From contig CAMLRA010000025.1 of assembly GCA_946482325.1 (NCBI GenBank), forward strand, positions 1 through 34,329: 34,329 bases of DNA, written 5' to 3'. Shown one piece after another: positions 9,995 through 19,016 of the stretch. The first letter of the stretch is position 1; each line of letters opens with the position of its first letter. The position numbers and the translations under genes are program-made. The notes beneath the pieces were generated by a model. That model saw nothing but the letters and a program-made list of their open reading frames with translations. It did not search any database and had not been told where the DNA came from. This DNA comes from an uncultured Chromatiaceae bacterium. Lineage in GTDB: Bacteria; Pseudomonadota; Gammaproteobacteria; Enterobacterales; Alteromonadaceae.

Positions 9995-11077
9995 TCAACG
10001 CAGTTTCAGCGTTGCCAGACCAATCAATACAAAAATAATCGACAATATCCAAAACCGGACAATCACGCGCGGCTCAGGCCAGCCTTTTAATTCATAGTGG
10101 TGGTGAATGGGTGCCATACGGAAAATGCGCTGACCACGCAGTTTGTAAGAGCCCACCTGCAAAATGACTGACATGGTTTCGATGACAAAAATACCGCCCA
10201 TCACAATTAACACGATTTCCTGACGCACCAGCACGGCGATCACGCCCAATAAAGCGCCTAAAGCGAGTGAGCCGACATCTCCCATAAACACCTGCGCCGG
10301 ATAGGTGTTAAACCACAAAAAGCCAAGACCAGCACCGACAATACTGGTACAGACCACCACCAGTTCGGAAGTTAGCGGTAAATGGGGGATATTCAGATAG
10401 TTAGCGAATACTGCGTTGCCGCTGACATAAGCGATAATGGCAAAAGCTGCGGCCACCATCACGGTCGGCACAATAGCAAGGCCATCTAAGCCATCGGTCA
10501 GATTCACTGCATTAGAAAAACCAACCATGACAAAATAAGTGGTGACCAAAAAGAACAACCCCAACTGCGGCAGCACGTCTTTTAAAAACGGCACCACAAG
10601 ACTGGTTTCGGCCGGCCGCTCAGCGGTGGCGTACAGAAACACCGCAGTAGCAATGGCAAACACCGACTGCCAGAAGTATTTCCAGCGGGCAATCAGGCCT
10701 TTAGGGTCTTTGCGGATGACTTTACGGTAATCGTCAATAAAACCAATCCAGCCATATGCCAGCAGTACAAACAGCACCACCCAGACATATTTATTCGAGA
10801 GGTCAGCCCACAGCAAAGTGCTGATAGCAATAGAACCCAGGATCAGCAAACCGCCCATAGTCGGAGTGCCTTTTTTCGAGAAATGGCTTTCCGGACCATC
10901 GTTGCGCACCGTCTGGCCGATTTGCAGGCGCTGCAGCGCGGCAATCAGTTTCGGACCAAAATACAGGCTCAGTAATAAAGCCGTCAGCACCCCAAGAATG
11001 GCGCGAAACGTCAGATAACTAAAGACGTTAAAAGCATTGATATATTGAGTCAGAAACTCGGCCAACCAGACTAACAT
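9995..11077 (-). CDS. mraY: Phospho-MurNAc-pentapeptide transferase MraY
   Basis: Inner-membrane enzyme moving phospho-MurNAc-pentapeptide to undecaprenyl phosphate, forming lipid I. The start [12 protein letters not shown] at 11077 matches the E. coli N-terminus, gives exactly 360 residues as in E. coli, and has an AGGAG 8 bases upstream. It overlaps the murF stop by 7 bases. About ten membrane helices are visible. Catalytic motifs are [21 protein letters not shown] and the late [16 protein letters not shown]. Confidence 0.98.
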   Translation of the reverse strand: MLVWLAEFLTQYINAFNVFSYLTFRAILGVLTALLLSLYFGPKLIAALQRLQIGQTVRNDGPESHFSKKGTPTMGGLLILGSIAISTLLWADLSNKYVWVVLFVLLAYGWIGFIDDYRKVIRKDPKGLIARWKYFWQSVFAIATAVFLYATAERPAETSLVVPFLKDVLPQLGLFFLVTTYFVMVGFSNAVNLTDGLDGLAIVPTVMVAAAFAIIAYVSGNAVFANYLNIPHLPLTSELVVVCTSIVGAGLGFLWFNTYPAQVFMGDVGSLALGALLGVIAVLVRQEIVLIVMGGIFVIETMSVILQVGSYKLRGQRIFRMAPIHHHYELKGWPEPRVIVRFWILSIIFVLIGLATLKLR

Positions 11078-12447
11078 GCGCTTTTCTCCTGCTGACATCT
11101 TTCTAGCAAGTCTTGTACTACTAATTCCATCTTGGCACTGCGCGAGCCTTTCACCAGAATGGATACATCTTCTTTGCTCTGTAACAAGCCATGCAGTTTA
11201 GTCAGCAAGTGGTCACGCGAACTGAAATGCGCGCCGTGCTGATGGAACTGTTCGCTGGCATTCTGAGATAACACGCCCAAAGTGAACAGGCCGTTAATCC
11301 CCGCCTGTTTGGCGTAGATACCCACTTCTTCGTGGTAAATACGCGCATCTGGCCCTAATTCACCCATATCGCCCAGTACCAGATAACGCTGACCACCATA
11401 TGCAGCCAGTAAATCGATGGCGGCCTTGGCGGATTCCACGTTGGCGTTATAAGTGTCGTCAATAATCCGCAAGCCCGCTTTGGGCTGATACACGTTGATG
11501 CGGCCTTTGACCGGTTGCATCGCGGCAAGGCCCAGCTGCACGTCGGTCAGACTGGCACCCAGTGCCAGTACGCCGGCTGTCGCCGCTAACGCGTTATGCA
11601 CATTGTGCTTGCCCGGAATGGTTAACTGGACAAAACAATGGCCTTTTGGCGTGTGCAGTTCAAAACCGGCACAGCCTTCGGCATCCAGTTCAATATTGTC
11701 GGCATAAATATCAGCATGTTGGGTTGCGCTGAAACTCTGCACTTGCAGGTGCTGCACGCGGGGTAACCAATAGCTGTGGTATTCCGAATCGAGTGGCAGA
11801 ATGGCGGTGCCACCGGCGGATAAACCGCTGTAGATTTCGCCTTTGGCTCGGGCCACACCAAAAATGTCACCAAAGCCTTCAATATGCGCCGGCGCTACGA
11901 TAGTGATCATTGCCACGTCCGGTTTGACCAATGAGCTGGTATAAGCGATTTCACCTAAATGATTGGCGCCCAGCTCCATCACGGCATAGTCATGGCTTTC
12001 GTCAAGCCGCAATAACGTCAGCGGCACGCCGATTTCGTTATTAAAATTACCGGCAGTCGCCAGCACATTACCAATGCGCGACAAAATCGCCGCCATCATT
12101 TCTTTGACGGTGGTTTTACCGACACTGCCGGTGACGGCTACAGTTTTGACTTTTAACCGGCTTTTCACCAGTGCACCGAGCTGCCCCAGTGCCAGACGGG
12201 TGTCTGCCACTATTAATTGTGGGACCGGCACATCCAGGTGCCGGGTCACCACCAGCGCACAGGCTCCTTTATTCACGACTTCTTCGGCAAACTTATGGCC
12301 GTCAAAATTTGGACCTTGCAGGGCAATAAACAAATCGCCGGGTTGTATATTCCGGCTGTCGGTACTGACACTGTTTACCGCGATATCTGCACCAATCAGC
12401 TGGGCCGATAATGCTTTGGCAATATCACTGGTCATTAAGGTGATCAT
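11071..12447 (-). CDS. murF: UDP-MurNAc-tripeptide--D-Ala-D-Ala ligase MurF
   Basis: Adds the D-Ala-D-Ala made by DdlB to the UDP-MurNAc tripeptide. The 458 residues (E. coli 452) show an N-terminal domain with [16 protein letters not shown], the P-loop GSVGKTT at 107-113, the [13 protein letters not shown] stretch, [11 protein letters not shown] and the C-terminal [10 protein letters not shown]. The start ATG shares one base with the murE stop (TGATG), so the two are probably coupled. Confidence 0.97.
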   Translation of the reverse strand: MITLMTSDIAKALSAQLIGADIAVNSVSTDSRNIQPGDLFIALQGPNFDGHKFAEEVVNKGACALVVTRHLDVPVPQLIVADTRLALGQLGALVKSRLKVKTVAVTGSVGKTTVKEMMAAILSRIGNVLATAGNFNNEIGVPLTLLRLDESHDYAVMELGANHLGEIAYTSSLVKPDVAMITIVAPAHIEGFGDIFGVARAKGEIYSGLSAGGTAILPLDSEYHSYWLPRVQHLQVQSFSATQHADIYADNIELDAEGCAGFELHTPKGHCFVQLTIPGKHNVHNALAATAGVLALGASLTDVQLGLAAMQPVKGRINVYQPKAGLRIIDDTYNANVESAKAAIDLLAAYGGQRYLVLGDMGELGPDARIYHEEVGIYAKQAGINGLFTLGVLSQNASEQFHQHGAHFSSRDHLLTKLHGLLQSKEDVSILVKGSRSAKMELVVQDLLERCQQEKSAC

Positions 12448-13958
12448 CAGCTCATCTCCGCCAATAAATCATTGATATATTTACGTTCGTCATAATCCCG
12501 CACCACATTTCCCAATATCTGATAAGTCTCGTGGCCTTTACCGGCCACCAGAATCATGTCGTGCGCGTGGGCTTCGATCAGGGCCAGTTTAATGGCAGAT
12601 TCCCGATCAGGTTCGATCTGGCAGTTGGCGCCGGTTTGCATTCCGGCAGCAATGTCTTTACAGATATCGAGTACAGCTTCAGTGCGGGGGTTGTCGGCGG
12701 TAATGATAACATGATCTGCGTGTTGTTCGGCGATTTGTCCCATTAAAGGCCGTTTACCTTTATCGCGATCGCCGCCACAGCCAAATACACACCAGATCCT
12801 ACCGCGGCATTGTTGCCTTAGCGCCTGCAGGCTTTGCATCAGTGCATCCGGCGTATGTGCGTAATCAACGACCAATGCGACATCATCCGGGAACTGCCAC
12901 ATTTCCATCCGCCCAGCTACCGCTTTAAGTTTTTTCACCGCATCCAGAATGGCGGATAACTTGTGGCCGCATTGCACTAAAGCGCCAATAGCCGCCAGCA
13001 CATTCTGCACATTAAATTCAGCCAATAACGGGATCTGGACATCGTAGTCGCCCAGATGACTATGCAAACGCAGCTGAAAACCTTTGCCATCCGAGCGCAG
13101 CTGGTCATAGCTCAGGTATTGGCTGTAACCGGCACAGTCACTGCTGCGGCCGTACACCAACAGCGGCACCTGACATTGTTGCGCCAGTGTTTTTCCAAAC
13201 TCATCAGACACGTTAATCACTGCGGTCTGGCACAGCTCAGGGCTGAACAGCAGTGCTTTCGCGGCGCCATAAGCTTCCATAGTGCCGTGATAATCCAGGT
13301 GATCGCGGCTTAAGTTGGTAAAGACTGCGACTTTAAACTGCAAACCAGCAACGCGTTGTTGCACCAGCGCATGCGAAGACACTTCCATCGCGGTGCGCAA
13401 TTGGCCTTGCTCGCAGGCGCGATAAAAAATCCGGTGTAAATCGGCCAGGTGTGGCGTGGTATTTTGCAAAGGCGTCAGATTGCGATAGGAACCATAACCC
13501 AAAGTCCCGACGACTCCGGCTGGTTTACCGAGCAAATCCGATAACTGATTGACAAAAATTGCCGTGCTGGATTTGCCGTTAGTCCCGGTAATACCAATCA
13601 ATTCCTGCCGTTTGGCGGCATCCTGATAAAAACCACTGAGCAGTTGTGGCAGCACAGTCAGCAGATCCGGCCAGACACACACCTGCGGTTCCAACGCCAG
13701 TTGCCTATCCGTGTCAGGCAAGCTGTCGGTCAGAATAAAAGCCGCGCCCTGCAGCAGCGCCTGACGGATAAAGCGATTGCCGTGACCGCCAACGCCGGGC
13801 AAAGCCAGAAAAATATCACCAGCTTTCAATTGTTTAGTGTTGTACTGCAATTCCGCAGTATTGCTTAATTCTGGCAGCTTCTCTAACGCACAAAGCGACT
13901 GCCCTGCGGCAGTCGCTTTGAACGGAGTCAACCAGCGCTGAAGTCGGTTAACCTGCAT
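12447..13958 (-). CDS. murE: UDP-MurNAc-dipeptide--meso-diaminopimelate ligase MurE
   Basis: Adds the third stem residue. The DNPR motif at 422-425 indicates meso-diaminopimelate rather than lysine, from established MurE family knowledge. The 503 residues carry STAEL-type N-terminal UDP contacts in altered form, a P-loop GTNGKSS at 125-131 where GTNGKTT is more usual, and the carbamylated-lysine region near HGTMEAYGAAK. The VFGCGGDRDKGKRP stretch is in the C-terminal domain. It starts 11 bases inside the end of ftsI. The Ser for Thr change in the P-loop is conservative. Confidence 0.96.
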   Translation of the reverse strand: MQVNRLQRWLTPFKATAAGQSLCALEKLPELSNTAELQYNTKQLKAGDIFLALPGVGGHGNRFIRQALLQGAAFILTDSLPDTDRQLALEPQVCVWPDLLTVLPQLLSGFYQDAAKRQELIGITGTNGKSSTAIFVNQLSDLLGKPAGVVGTLGYGSYRNLTPLQNTTPHLADLHRIFYRACEQGQLRTAMEVSSHALVQQRVAGLQFKVAVFTNLSRDHLDYHGTMEAYGAAKALLFSPELCQTAVINVSDEFGKTLAQQCQVPLLVYGRSSDCAGYSQYLSYDQLRSDGKGFQLRLHSHLGDYDVQIPLLAEFNVQNVLAAIGALVQCGHKLSAILDAVKKLKAVAGRMEMWQFPDDVALVVDYAHTPDALMQSLQALRQQCRGRIWCVFGCGGDRDKGKRPLMGQIAEQHADHVIITADNPRTEAVLDICKDIAAGMQTGANCQIEPDRESAIKLALIEAHAHDMILVAGKGHETYQILGNVVRDYDERKYINDLLAEMS

Positions 13959-15693
13959 CGGGACCTCCGGTCACCTTAGTAATACGGCTGTCATTGCCAT
14001 CTGGTGGTAAATTCAGTAACTGCATTGCAGCGCCCATCACGGTACTGAATACAGGCGCTGCTACTTCACCGCCATAATAATAATCGCCACTGGGCTCGTT
14101 GATGATCACCACACAAGCCAGGCGCGGACTTGAAATCGGGCCTATACCGGCAAAAGAGCCGATGTAGTCATTACCATAACCACCGGCTACAGCTTTTTTC
14201 GCCGTACCTGTTTTACCACCAACGCGATAACCTGGTACTTTGGCTTTCGTCGCAGTACCACCTTTTTCGGTGACCTGCTCCAACATTTCGACCATGGCAT
14301 CAGCATACTGCTCTGACACTACTTGTTTACCGGCCGGCGGCTGTTCAGTTTTTAATAAGGTCAGCGGACGAACCACACCACCATTGGCGATGGCAGAATA
14401 CATTTTTGCCAGCTGCACAGCCGTAACCGACAACCCATAACCAAAAGATAAGGTTGCGCGTTCATGATCTGACCAGCGTGAGCGTTCACGCAGCATGCCG
14501 GCGCTTTCACCAATCAAACCCAGACCGGTTTCCGAGCCAATGCCCATTTCGTAATACATATCCAGTAAATCTTCGTGCGGCATACCAAGCGCCAACTTGG
14601 TCACACCGATATTGGATGACTTGCGCATAATGCCAGTCAGGTCCAGATCGCCATAACCGTTGGTGTCCTGCACCCGACGGCCACCGACCATGATGGCGCC
14701 GTAGCCGGTGGAAATCACGGTATTCATATTTGCCGTACCGTTCTCCAGTGCGGCCAGCACCGGCAGTGGTTTAATAGTGGAACCCGGCTCAAAAGTGTCA
14801 GTGATAGCGCGGTTACGGAACCGGTGCACAGCAGTATTCTTCCGGTTATTCGGGTTATATGACGGACTATTGACCATCGCCAGCACTTCACCGGTATGGA
14901 CATCCACCAACACTAAAGAACCCGATGCTGCACCAAAGGTCAGCACGGCCTTTTTCAGCTCGCGATACGCTACCGCCTGAATACGCTGGTCAATCGATAA
15001 CTGCAGATTGCGGGAAGCCGTTGATTGCTCTTCTTCCAGCACTTCAATTTCACGGCCTTTAGCGTCTTTACGCACCAGTTTGCGCCCTGGCGTGCCTTTT
15101 AAAATGCTGTCGTATTGGCGTTCAACACCTTCGACCCCGTGGTCATCGACGTTGGTAAAACCAAGAATATGCGCTGTCACTTCACCCGATGGGTAATAAC
15201 GTTTGGATTCCTGCTTAAAATACAGCCCCGGCACTTTTAACTTGCGGATGTAGTCCACGGTGGCTGGACTGGCCTGGCGCTGCAGATAGACGTAACGTTT
15301 TTTCTTGTCGGTGGCGATTTTTTTAGTCAGCTCTTCCGGCGTAATTTGCAGCATTTCGGCTAAGGCATGCCAACGACGCTGGTCTTTGTTCGCACCGGCT
15401 TCAATCACCATTTTGGAATCGGCGTAAATCGATTCAACCGGCACACTGACCGCCAGCTCTTCACCATGTCGGTCGGTGATCATGCCGCGCAGCACTTCGT
15501 CAGATTTCACACGCAGCGTGCGCAAATCGCCCTGTTCGATTAATTTATCCGGCTCAATGACCTGCAGATAAGCCGCGCGGGCAATCAGACCAACAAAAAT
15601 AGTGGACAACGACAGCACCACAAAGGCAAAACGCCAGCTGATTAACGTTGGTTGTTTACGGGCTTTAGCCTGACGAGCTGCGCCTTTTCTCAT
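13948..15693 (-). CDS. ftsI: Septal peptidoglycan transpeptidase FtsI (PBP3)
   Basis: Class B penicillin-binding protein cross-linking septal peptidoglycan, partner of FtsW. The 581 residues (E. coli 588) have a basic cytoplasmic N-terminus, one membrane helix at about 22-44, a pedestal domain and the transpeptidase domain. Catalytic motifs are intact: STIK with Ser305, SSN at 359-361 and KTGT at 494-497. The ATG overlaps the ftsL stop by 4 bases. The E. coli protein is cleaved near its C-terminus; whether that occurs here cannot be read from sequence. Confidence 0.98.
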   Translation of the reverse strand: MRKGAARQAKARKQPTLISWRFAFVVLSLSTIFVGLIARAAYLQVIEPDKLIEQGDLRTLRVKSDEVLRGMITDRHGEELAVSVPVESIYADSKMVIEAGANKDQRRWHALAEMLQITPEELTKKIATDKKKRYVYLQRQASPATVDYIRKLKVPGLYFKQESKRYYPSGEVTAHILGFTNVDDHGVEGVERQYDSILKGTPGRKLVRKDAKGREIEVLEEEQSTASRNLQLSIDQRIQAVAYRELKKAVLTFGAASGSLVLVDVHTGEVLAMVNSPSYNPNNRKNTAVHRFRNRAITDTFEPGSTIKPLPVLAALENGTANMNTVISTGYGAIMVGGRRVQDTNGYGDLDLTGIMRKSSNIGVTKLALGMPHEDLLDMYYEMGIGSETGLGLIGESAGMLRERSRWSDHERATLSFGYGLSVTAVQLAKMYSAIANGGVVRPLTLLKTEQPPAGKQVVSEQYADAMVEMLEQVTEKGGTATKAKVPGYRVGGKTGTAKKAVAGGYGNDYIGSFAGIGPISSPRLACVVIINEPSGDYYYGGEVAAPVFSTVMGAAMQLLNLPPDGNDSRITKVTGGPDAG

Positions 15694-15998
15694 GGTTCAT
15701 CCACCACTATATCTTGCTGTCCCAGCGGACGAACCATCAGCAGCTGTTTCTTTGCCAGCTCTTCAACGCGGCTATGCTCAGACAAAGCTCGCTGTTCGAC
15801 CAATAAATTGCGCCATTCCATATCCAGCGCATCTCTTTGTTGAAATAGTTTGTCCTGACTGATGGTCAGCTGCCGGTTCATGTGCGTCAGTTCAATCACC
15901 GCCAGTGCCGAGCCCATAGCGCCAAGCAGCAACAGGATCACCAGCTTGTGCTGGCCTAAATCCTGTAAAATCAACTGGTTCAGCCGGATAGCGCTCAT
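15690..15998 (-). CDS. ftsL: Cell division protein FtsL
   Basis: Small bitopic divisome protein of the FtsQLB complex that transmits activation to FtsWI. The 102 residues show a cytoplasmic tail, one membrane helix at about 18-38 and a periplasmic coiled-coil-like segment (about 40-80) with regular leucines, ending in a short [12 protein letters not shown] tail. Sequence identity in FtsL is always low. The call rests on size, topology and the fixed place between rsmH and ftsI, with 4-base overlaps on both sides. Confidence 0.93.
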   Translation of the reverse strand: MSAIRLNQLILQDLGQHKLVILLLLGAMGSALAVIELTHMNRQLTISQDKLFQQRDALDMEWRNLLVEQRALSEHSRVEELAKKQLLMVRPLGQQDIVVDEP

Positions 15999-16960
15999 GC
16001 CTTGCTACTCCCCATCCGCTCGGCGACACGCAGCACTGCACTGCGGGAACGCGGATTAGCCGCAAGTTCGGCATCCGATGGCATCATGGCTTTGCCAATC
16101 AACTTCAGGGCTAAATCCTGTCGCATTTGCGCTTCGGTCAGCACAATGCCTTTGGGCAGTTGCGCTGGCTTACTGTGTTTGCGCATAAACTGCTTCACCA
16201 GCCGGTCTTCCAGTGAGTGGAAACTAATCACCGCGAGACGACCACCCGGTTTTAATACTGTTAAAGCTGCTTCCAGCGCCTGATTCACTTGTTCAAGCTC
16301 GCTGTTGATATAAATGCGGATGCCCTGAAAACTGCGGGTCGCCGGATGTTTTTTTTCTTTAAAACTTTTTGGCACCACGCGGGCGATTAAAGCCGCAAGC
16401 TGCGCAGTACGGGTAAAAGGCTCTGTGGCACGCGCTTCGACAATGGCGTTGGCAATTTTCCAGGCGAATTTCTCTTCGCCGTATTCGCGCAGCACAAAAG
16501 TAATGTCTTCAACGTCGGCTTTGGCCAGCCAGTCCGCGGCAGAGATGCCGGAGGTTGGGTCCATCCGCATATCCAGCGGGCCGTCGCGCATAAAACTAAA
16601 ACCGCGCTCGGCGTCATCCAGTTGCGGCGAAGACACGCCAAGGTCTAATAAAATGCCGTCAACCTGACCGCTGATTTGCTGGTCTGCCGCCACTGTGGCG
16701 AGCTCAGCAAAAGCGCAGTGGCTGATATGAAAACGGGCGTCTTTGGCAAATTCATCAGCCGCAGCCGCAGCGATAGCAGACGGGTCGCGGTCAATCCCAA
16801 ACAAGCGGCCTTGTGGACCAAGCTGGCTTAACACAACGCGGCTATGCCCTCCCCTGCCAAAAGTACCGTCGATATAAATTCCGTCCGGCCGAATGGCGAG
16901 GCCTTCGATGGTCTCGGTTAACAACACGGAAATGTGTGCGGTGGCGGCGGGCTGGCTCAT
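15995..16960 (-). CDS. rsmH: 16S rRNA (cytosine1402-N4)-methyltransferase RsmH (MraW)
   Basis: S-adenosylmethionine-dependent enzyme methylating N4 of C1402 in the 16S P site. Its partner in modifying the same nucleotide, RsmI, is encoded at 23528-24382 in this window. The 321 residues begin with [13 protein letters not shown], followed by the SAM-binding [21 protein letters not shown], the [15 protein letters not shown] catalytic region and [13 protein letters not shown] near the C-terminus. Length is near E. coli (313). It overlaps mraZ by 4 bases. Confidence 0.98.
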   Translation of the reverse strand: MSQPAATAHISVLLTETIEGLAIRPDGIYIDGTFGRGGHSRVVLSQLGPQGRLFGIDRDPSAIAAAAADEFAKDARFHISHCAFAELATVAADQQISGQVDGILLDLGVSSPQLDDAERGFSFMRDGPLDMRMDPTSGISAADWLAKADVEDITFVLREYGEEKFAWKIANAIVEARATEPFTRTAQLAALIARVVPKSFKEKKHPATRSFQGIRIYINSELEQVNQALEAALTVLKPGGRLAVISFHSLEDRLVKQFMRKHSKPAQLPKGIVLTEAQMRQDLALKLIGKAMMPSDAELAANPRSRSAVLRVAERMGSSKA

Positions 16961-17427
16961 AACGACAAGTCCATTAAACGTTCTGACAGCTCGGCATCAC
17001 CGGCCTGGGCAAGTTCCTGTTCAGCGGCCATATCTTCAGCCACGCGTTGATGCCAGGTCTCTTCGTCCCAGATCTCAAATTTGTTGAGTTGCCCGACCAA
17101 ACGCAGGCCTTTGCTTAAATGCGCATGCGAGCGCAGCGTGGCGGGTAACAGAATGCGGCCGTTTTTGTCCATTTCACAATCGGTGGCATGGCCCAATAAC
17201 AAGCGTTTTAAGCGTTGTTCCTGCGGGTTAAAACTCGACAGCCGTTTCAGCTTCTCTTCGATTTCTTCCCATTCGGACAACGGATACAGCAGCAAGCAGG
17301 GATCTTTATGGTCGATGGTGCAGATCAGTTGACCGCTGGCTTCAGACAACAACAGGTCACGGTAACGCGTTGGCAGCGTTAACCGTCCCTTGTCGTCCAG
17401 GCTCAGAGCAAAAGACCCACGAAACAT
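16957..17427 (-). CDS. mraZ: Transcriptional regulator MraZ
   Basis: DNA-binding protein made of two SpoVT/AbrB-like halves, known in E. coli to repress its own dcw operon. The start at 17427 ([16 protein letters not shown]) matches the family N-terminus and gives 156 residues (E. coli 152). The extra 24 in-frame codons upstream cover the operator and are rejected. Conserved [13 protein letters not shown] (about 11-23) and [13 protein letters not shown] mark the two DNA-binding repeats, and [13 protein letters not shown] and [10 protein letters not shown] close the protein. The start lacks a strong ribosome site; only GGGA, part of a GTGGG at 17436-17440, lies upstream. Confidence 0.97.
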   Translation of the reverse strand: MFRGSFALSLDDKGRLTLPTRYRDLLLSEASGQLICTIDHKDPCLLLYPLSEWEEIEEKLKRLSSFNPQEQRLKRLLLGHATDCEMDKNGRILLPATLRSHAHLSKGLRLVGQLNKFEIWDEETWHQRVAEDMAAEQELAQAGDAELSERLMDLSL

Positions 17428-17466
17428 GAATTGATCCCACTTGGTTATTATTTGATCCGTGAAAGA

Positions 17467-17491
17467 TCCACATTGACCCACAATCTTCCAC
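17467..17491 (-). promoter_or_regulatory. MraZ operator: three direct repeats
   Basis: On the minus strand GTGGA, GTGGG and GTGGA occur at 17487-17491, 17477-17481 and 17467-17471, exactly 10 bases apart. This fits the known MraZ site of TGGGN repeats with 5-base spacers. They lie immediately downstream of the predicted -10, across the start of transcription, where a bound ring of MraZ would block initiation. A further single GTGGG sits at 17436-17440 next to the mraZ start. The boxes are seen; autoregulation is inferred from E. coli. Confidence 0.8.
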
Positions 17492-17499
17492 AATGTCAC

Positions 17500-17529
17500 A
17501 GTTTAGGGCTGAAAATTCGGCATTGTCAA
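17500..17529 (-). promoter_or_regulatory. Promoter of the dcw operon
   Basis: A perfect TTGACA -35 (17524-17529, minus strand) is followed after 18 bases by TAAACT (17500-17505). Predicted transcription starts around 17493 and runs into the MraZ boxes, with a leader of about 65 bases before mraZ. It corresponds in place to the E. coli mra promoter. Spacing is one base over the optimum and the -10 matches four of six consensus bases. Confidence 0.7.
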
Positions 17530-17587
17530 GGCGAAATCCCTAGGTATCGATCGAATAAGATCCAATAAAAATGCGGCTTGCGGCTTA

Positions 17588-17614
17588 GGTGGGAAAAAAG
17601 GGGGAAAAAGTGGG
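17588..17614 (+). promoter_or_regulatory. TGGG-rich tract, possible second MraZ-type site in opposite orientation
   Basis: On the plus strand TGGG (17590), a run of five G (17600-17604) and TGGG (17611) are separated by runs of A, with start-to-start spacing of 10 and 11 bases. This resembles MraZ boxes but points away from mraZ and lies about 60 bases upstream of its -35. It may be an auxiliary site or simply a purine-rich tract. Only one of the three units is degenerate, but the spacing is not exact. Confidence 0.3.
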
Positions 17615-17629
17615 AGAAAAATCCACTAT

Positions 17630-17824
17630 TCAGCAGAATGGGGGATATAAAGCATCGCGTAACCACAGCGGATAGTCTGTGGCTGCTGATTGAGGCAGTT
17701 GGCTATCCAGCCATCTATGGGAATTGATTGAGGGCTTAACGATGGCTTGCAGCAGGCGTCCGTTTCTCAGTGCCTGATAGGCAATAGCGGCATAGGATGC
17801 TGGACGCCACGTGGTGGCCACCAC
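17630..17824 (-). other. Intergenic stretch with an unrecognised 64-residue open reading frame
   Basis: The 380 bases between the dcw promoter and the RND adaptor hold no gene I recognise. One minus-strand frame is open from 17854 to 17630 and contains a possible GTG start at 17824. The translation ends LWLRDALYPPFC and reads like a genuine protein tail rather than random sequence, but no motif is recognisable. There is no ribosome site, and the putative start sits inside a palindrome. It may be the end of a broken gene left by the rearrangement that placed the RND operon here. I would not call it a functional gene. Confidence 0.2.
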
Positions 17825-17827
17825 GTG
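17808..17827. repeat. Perfect 20-base palindrome
   Basis: CACGTGGTGG is followed directly by its reverse complement with no loop. It lies about 80 bases from the end of the RND operon. With no spacer it is more like a protein binding site or an extruded cruciform than a terminator, and no T-run follows on either strand. Confidence 0.7.
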
Positions 17828-17869
17828 CTGACCAGCAGCTGCGCTTGTCGCTAGCTACGATTTGTCATC

Positions 17870-17891
17870 ATGGGGTCAGATCTGACCCCAT
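17870..17891. repeat. Perfect 22-base palindrome, possible mobile-element remnant or operon-end hairpin
   Basis: ATGGGGTCAGA is followed directly by its reverse complement, 18 bases beyond the stop codon of the RND adaptor gene. From memory, GGGGTCAGA-type palindromes occur dispersed in gammaproteobacteria near REP-associated Y1 transposases; no such transposase is seen here. It could also form a hairpin at the 3' end of the RND transcript, but it lacks a T-run. The palindrome is certain; its origin is not. Confidence 0.65.
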
Positions 17892-17909
17892 TTAGAATGT
17901 CATCTGCAG

Positions 17910-19016
17910 TTATTGCACGCCGGCACGGCTGCCGGTCAGTTTAAACTCTTCAGCGCTCAGTACCCGCACTGCAGCGCCATCGGTCAGCGTATCGGCGCCA
18001 CGCACCACCAGCTGGTCACCATTGTGCAGTGCAGCTTCCACCTGCAACCATTCGCCCTGACCCTGCCCTAAGGCCACTTTGACCTGCTGCGCTTTATTGG
18101 CGGCAACGCGGAACACTGAATGTTGTTGCTGCGCCAGCACCAGCGCATCACGGTGGATCACCAGACTTTCTTTCGCAACTGCGGTCGGAATACCGACACT
18201 GACCAGCTGACCGACCTGAAAACCATTGTCTTTCGCCTGCAGCCGCACTTCAAAGGTCTGCGAACGGCTGTCAGACACCGGAATAATCGACACGACCTTC
18301 AGCGAACGTTGCCCTTGCTGATCAAACACCGACACCTGCTGCCCCGGCTGCATAAAAGGCGCATATTGCAGCGGCGCGTAGATCCGCACTTCCAGCTGCT
18401 CCAGATTCACCAGCTGCAATAAAGGTGCACTGCGGCTGATCTCCTCACCCAGCTGATGAAAACGCTGACTGACCACGCCGGCAAAAGGCGCTTTTAACTC
18501 GGCGCGGCTGAGCTGATCCTGCAGTTGTGCTAAAGATGCCTGGCTCAATTCAATGTCGGCACGCGCCAGATCAGCCTCAGCCTGGGTTTGATCAACCAAA
18601 GTCTGCGACACCAGCGCTTTACTGAGCAGACTGCGCTGGCGTAGCAGCTCTTTGTCGAGCCGCTGCGACTGAATTTGCGCCCGTTTCAGCTGTGCTTTTA
18701 GTTCCGATGCCCGCAGCTGTAAGGGTTTTAAATCAAGCCGGGCCAGCACATCGCCAGCCTGCACCTGCTGACCGGGTTCGGCGATCCAATCAAGCCGGCC
18801 ATCGACGCCAGTGCTTAAATTTGACTGATATTTACTCTGCACCTGGCCGGATACCATCATCGTCGGCGCAATCGACATAATGCGTACCGGCGCAGTGCTG
18901 ACCACCCGGGCCGGCGATGGTTCCTGTGCTTGCGCGCCAAAGACGACAAGACCGGGCATGGTCACTACAGCGCCTAACAGCAGGCTTCGCAGGATTTTTT
19001 TCTCAGGCAATTTCAT
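17910..19016 (-). CDS. RND efflux periplasmic adaptor subunit (HlyD/AcrA family)
   Basis: Membrane fusion protein expected to join the RND permease to an outer-membrane channel. The start at 19016 (MKLPEKK) has a GAGGT 5 bases upstream and gives 368 residues; an alternative start at 19034 has a poorer site. An N-terminal signal segment (to about VFGAQA) is followed by a biotinyl-lipoyl half-motif (VDGRLDWIAEPGQQVQAGDVLARLD), an alpha-helical hairpin rich in Q, L and R, the second lipoyl half (AELKAPFAGVVSQR), a beta-barrel and a membrane-proximal domain. No cysteine lipobox is seen. It overlaps the permease gene by 14 bases. No outer-membrane channel gene lies nearby, so a TolC encoded elsewhere is probably used. 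Substrate unknown. Confidence 0.93.
   Translation of the reverse strand: MKLPEKKILRSLLLGAVVTMPGLVVFGAQAQEPSPARVVSTAPVRIMSIAPTMMVSGQVQSKYQSNLSTGVDGRLDWIAEPGQQVQAGDVLARLDLKPLQLRASELKAQLKRAQIQSQRLDKELLRQRSLLSKALVSQTLVDQTQAEADLARADIELSQASLAQLQDQLSRAELKAPFAGVVSQRFHQLGEEISRSAPLLQLVNLEQLEVRIYAPLQYAPFMQPGQQVSVFDQQGQRSLKVVSIIPVSDSRSQTFEVRLQAKDNGFQVGQLVSVGIPTAVAKESLVIHRDALVLAQQQHSVFRVAANKAQQVKVALGQGQGEWLQVEAALHNGDQLVVRGADTLTDGAAVRVLSAEEFKLTGSRAGVQ

Noticed and set aside
17428..17499. Upstream in-frame start for MraZ
   Set aside because: It would translate through the MraZ boxes and start almost at the transcription start; MFRG is the conserved N-terminus.
17500..17910. Complete insertion sequence or transposase
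   Set aside because: No transposase motif, terminal inverted repeat pair or target duplication could be identified; only two isolated palindromes.
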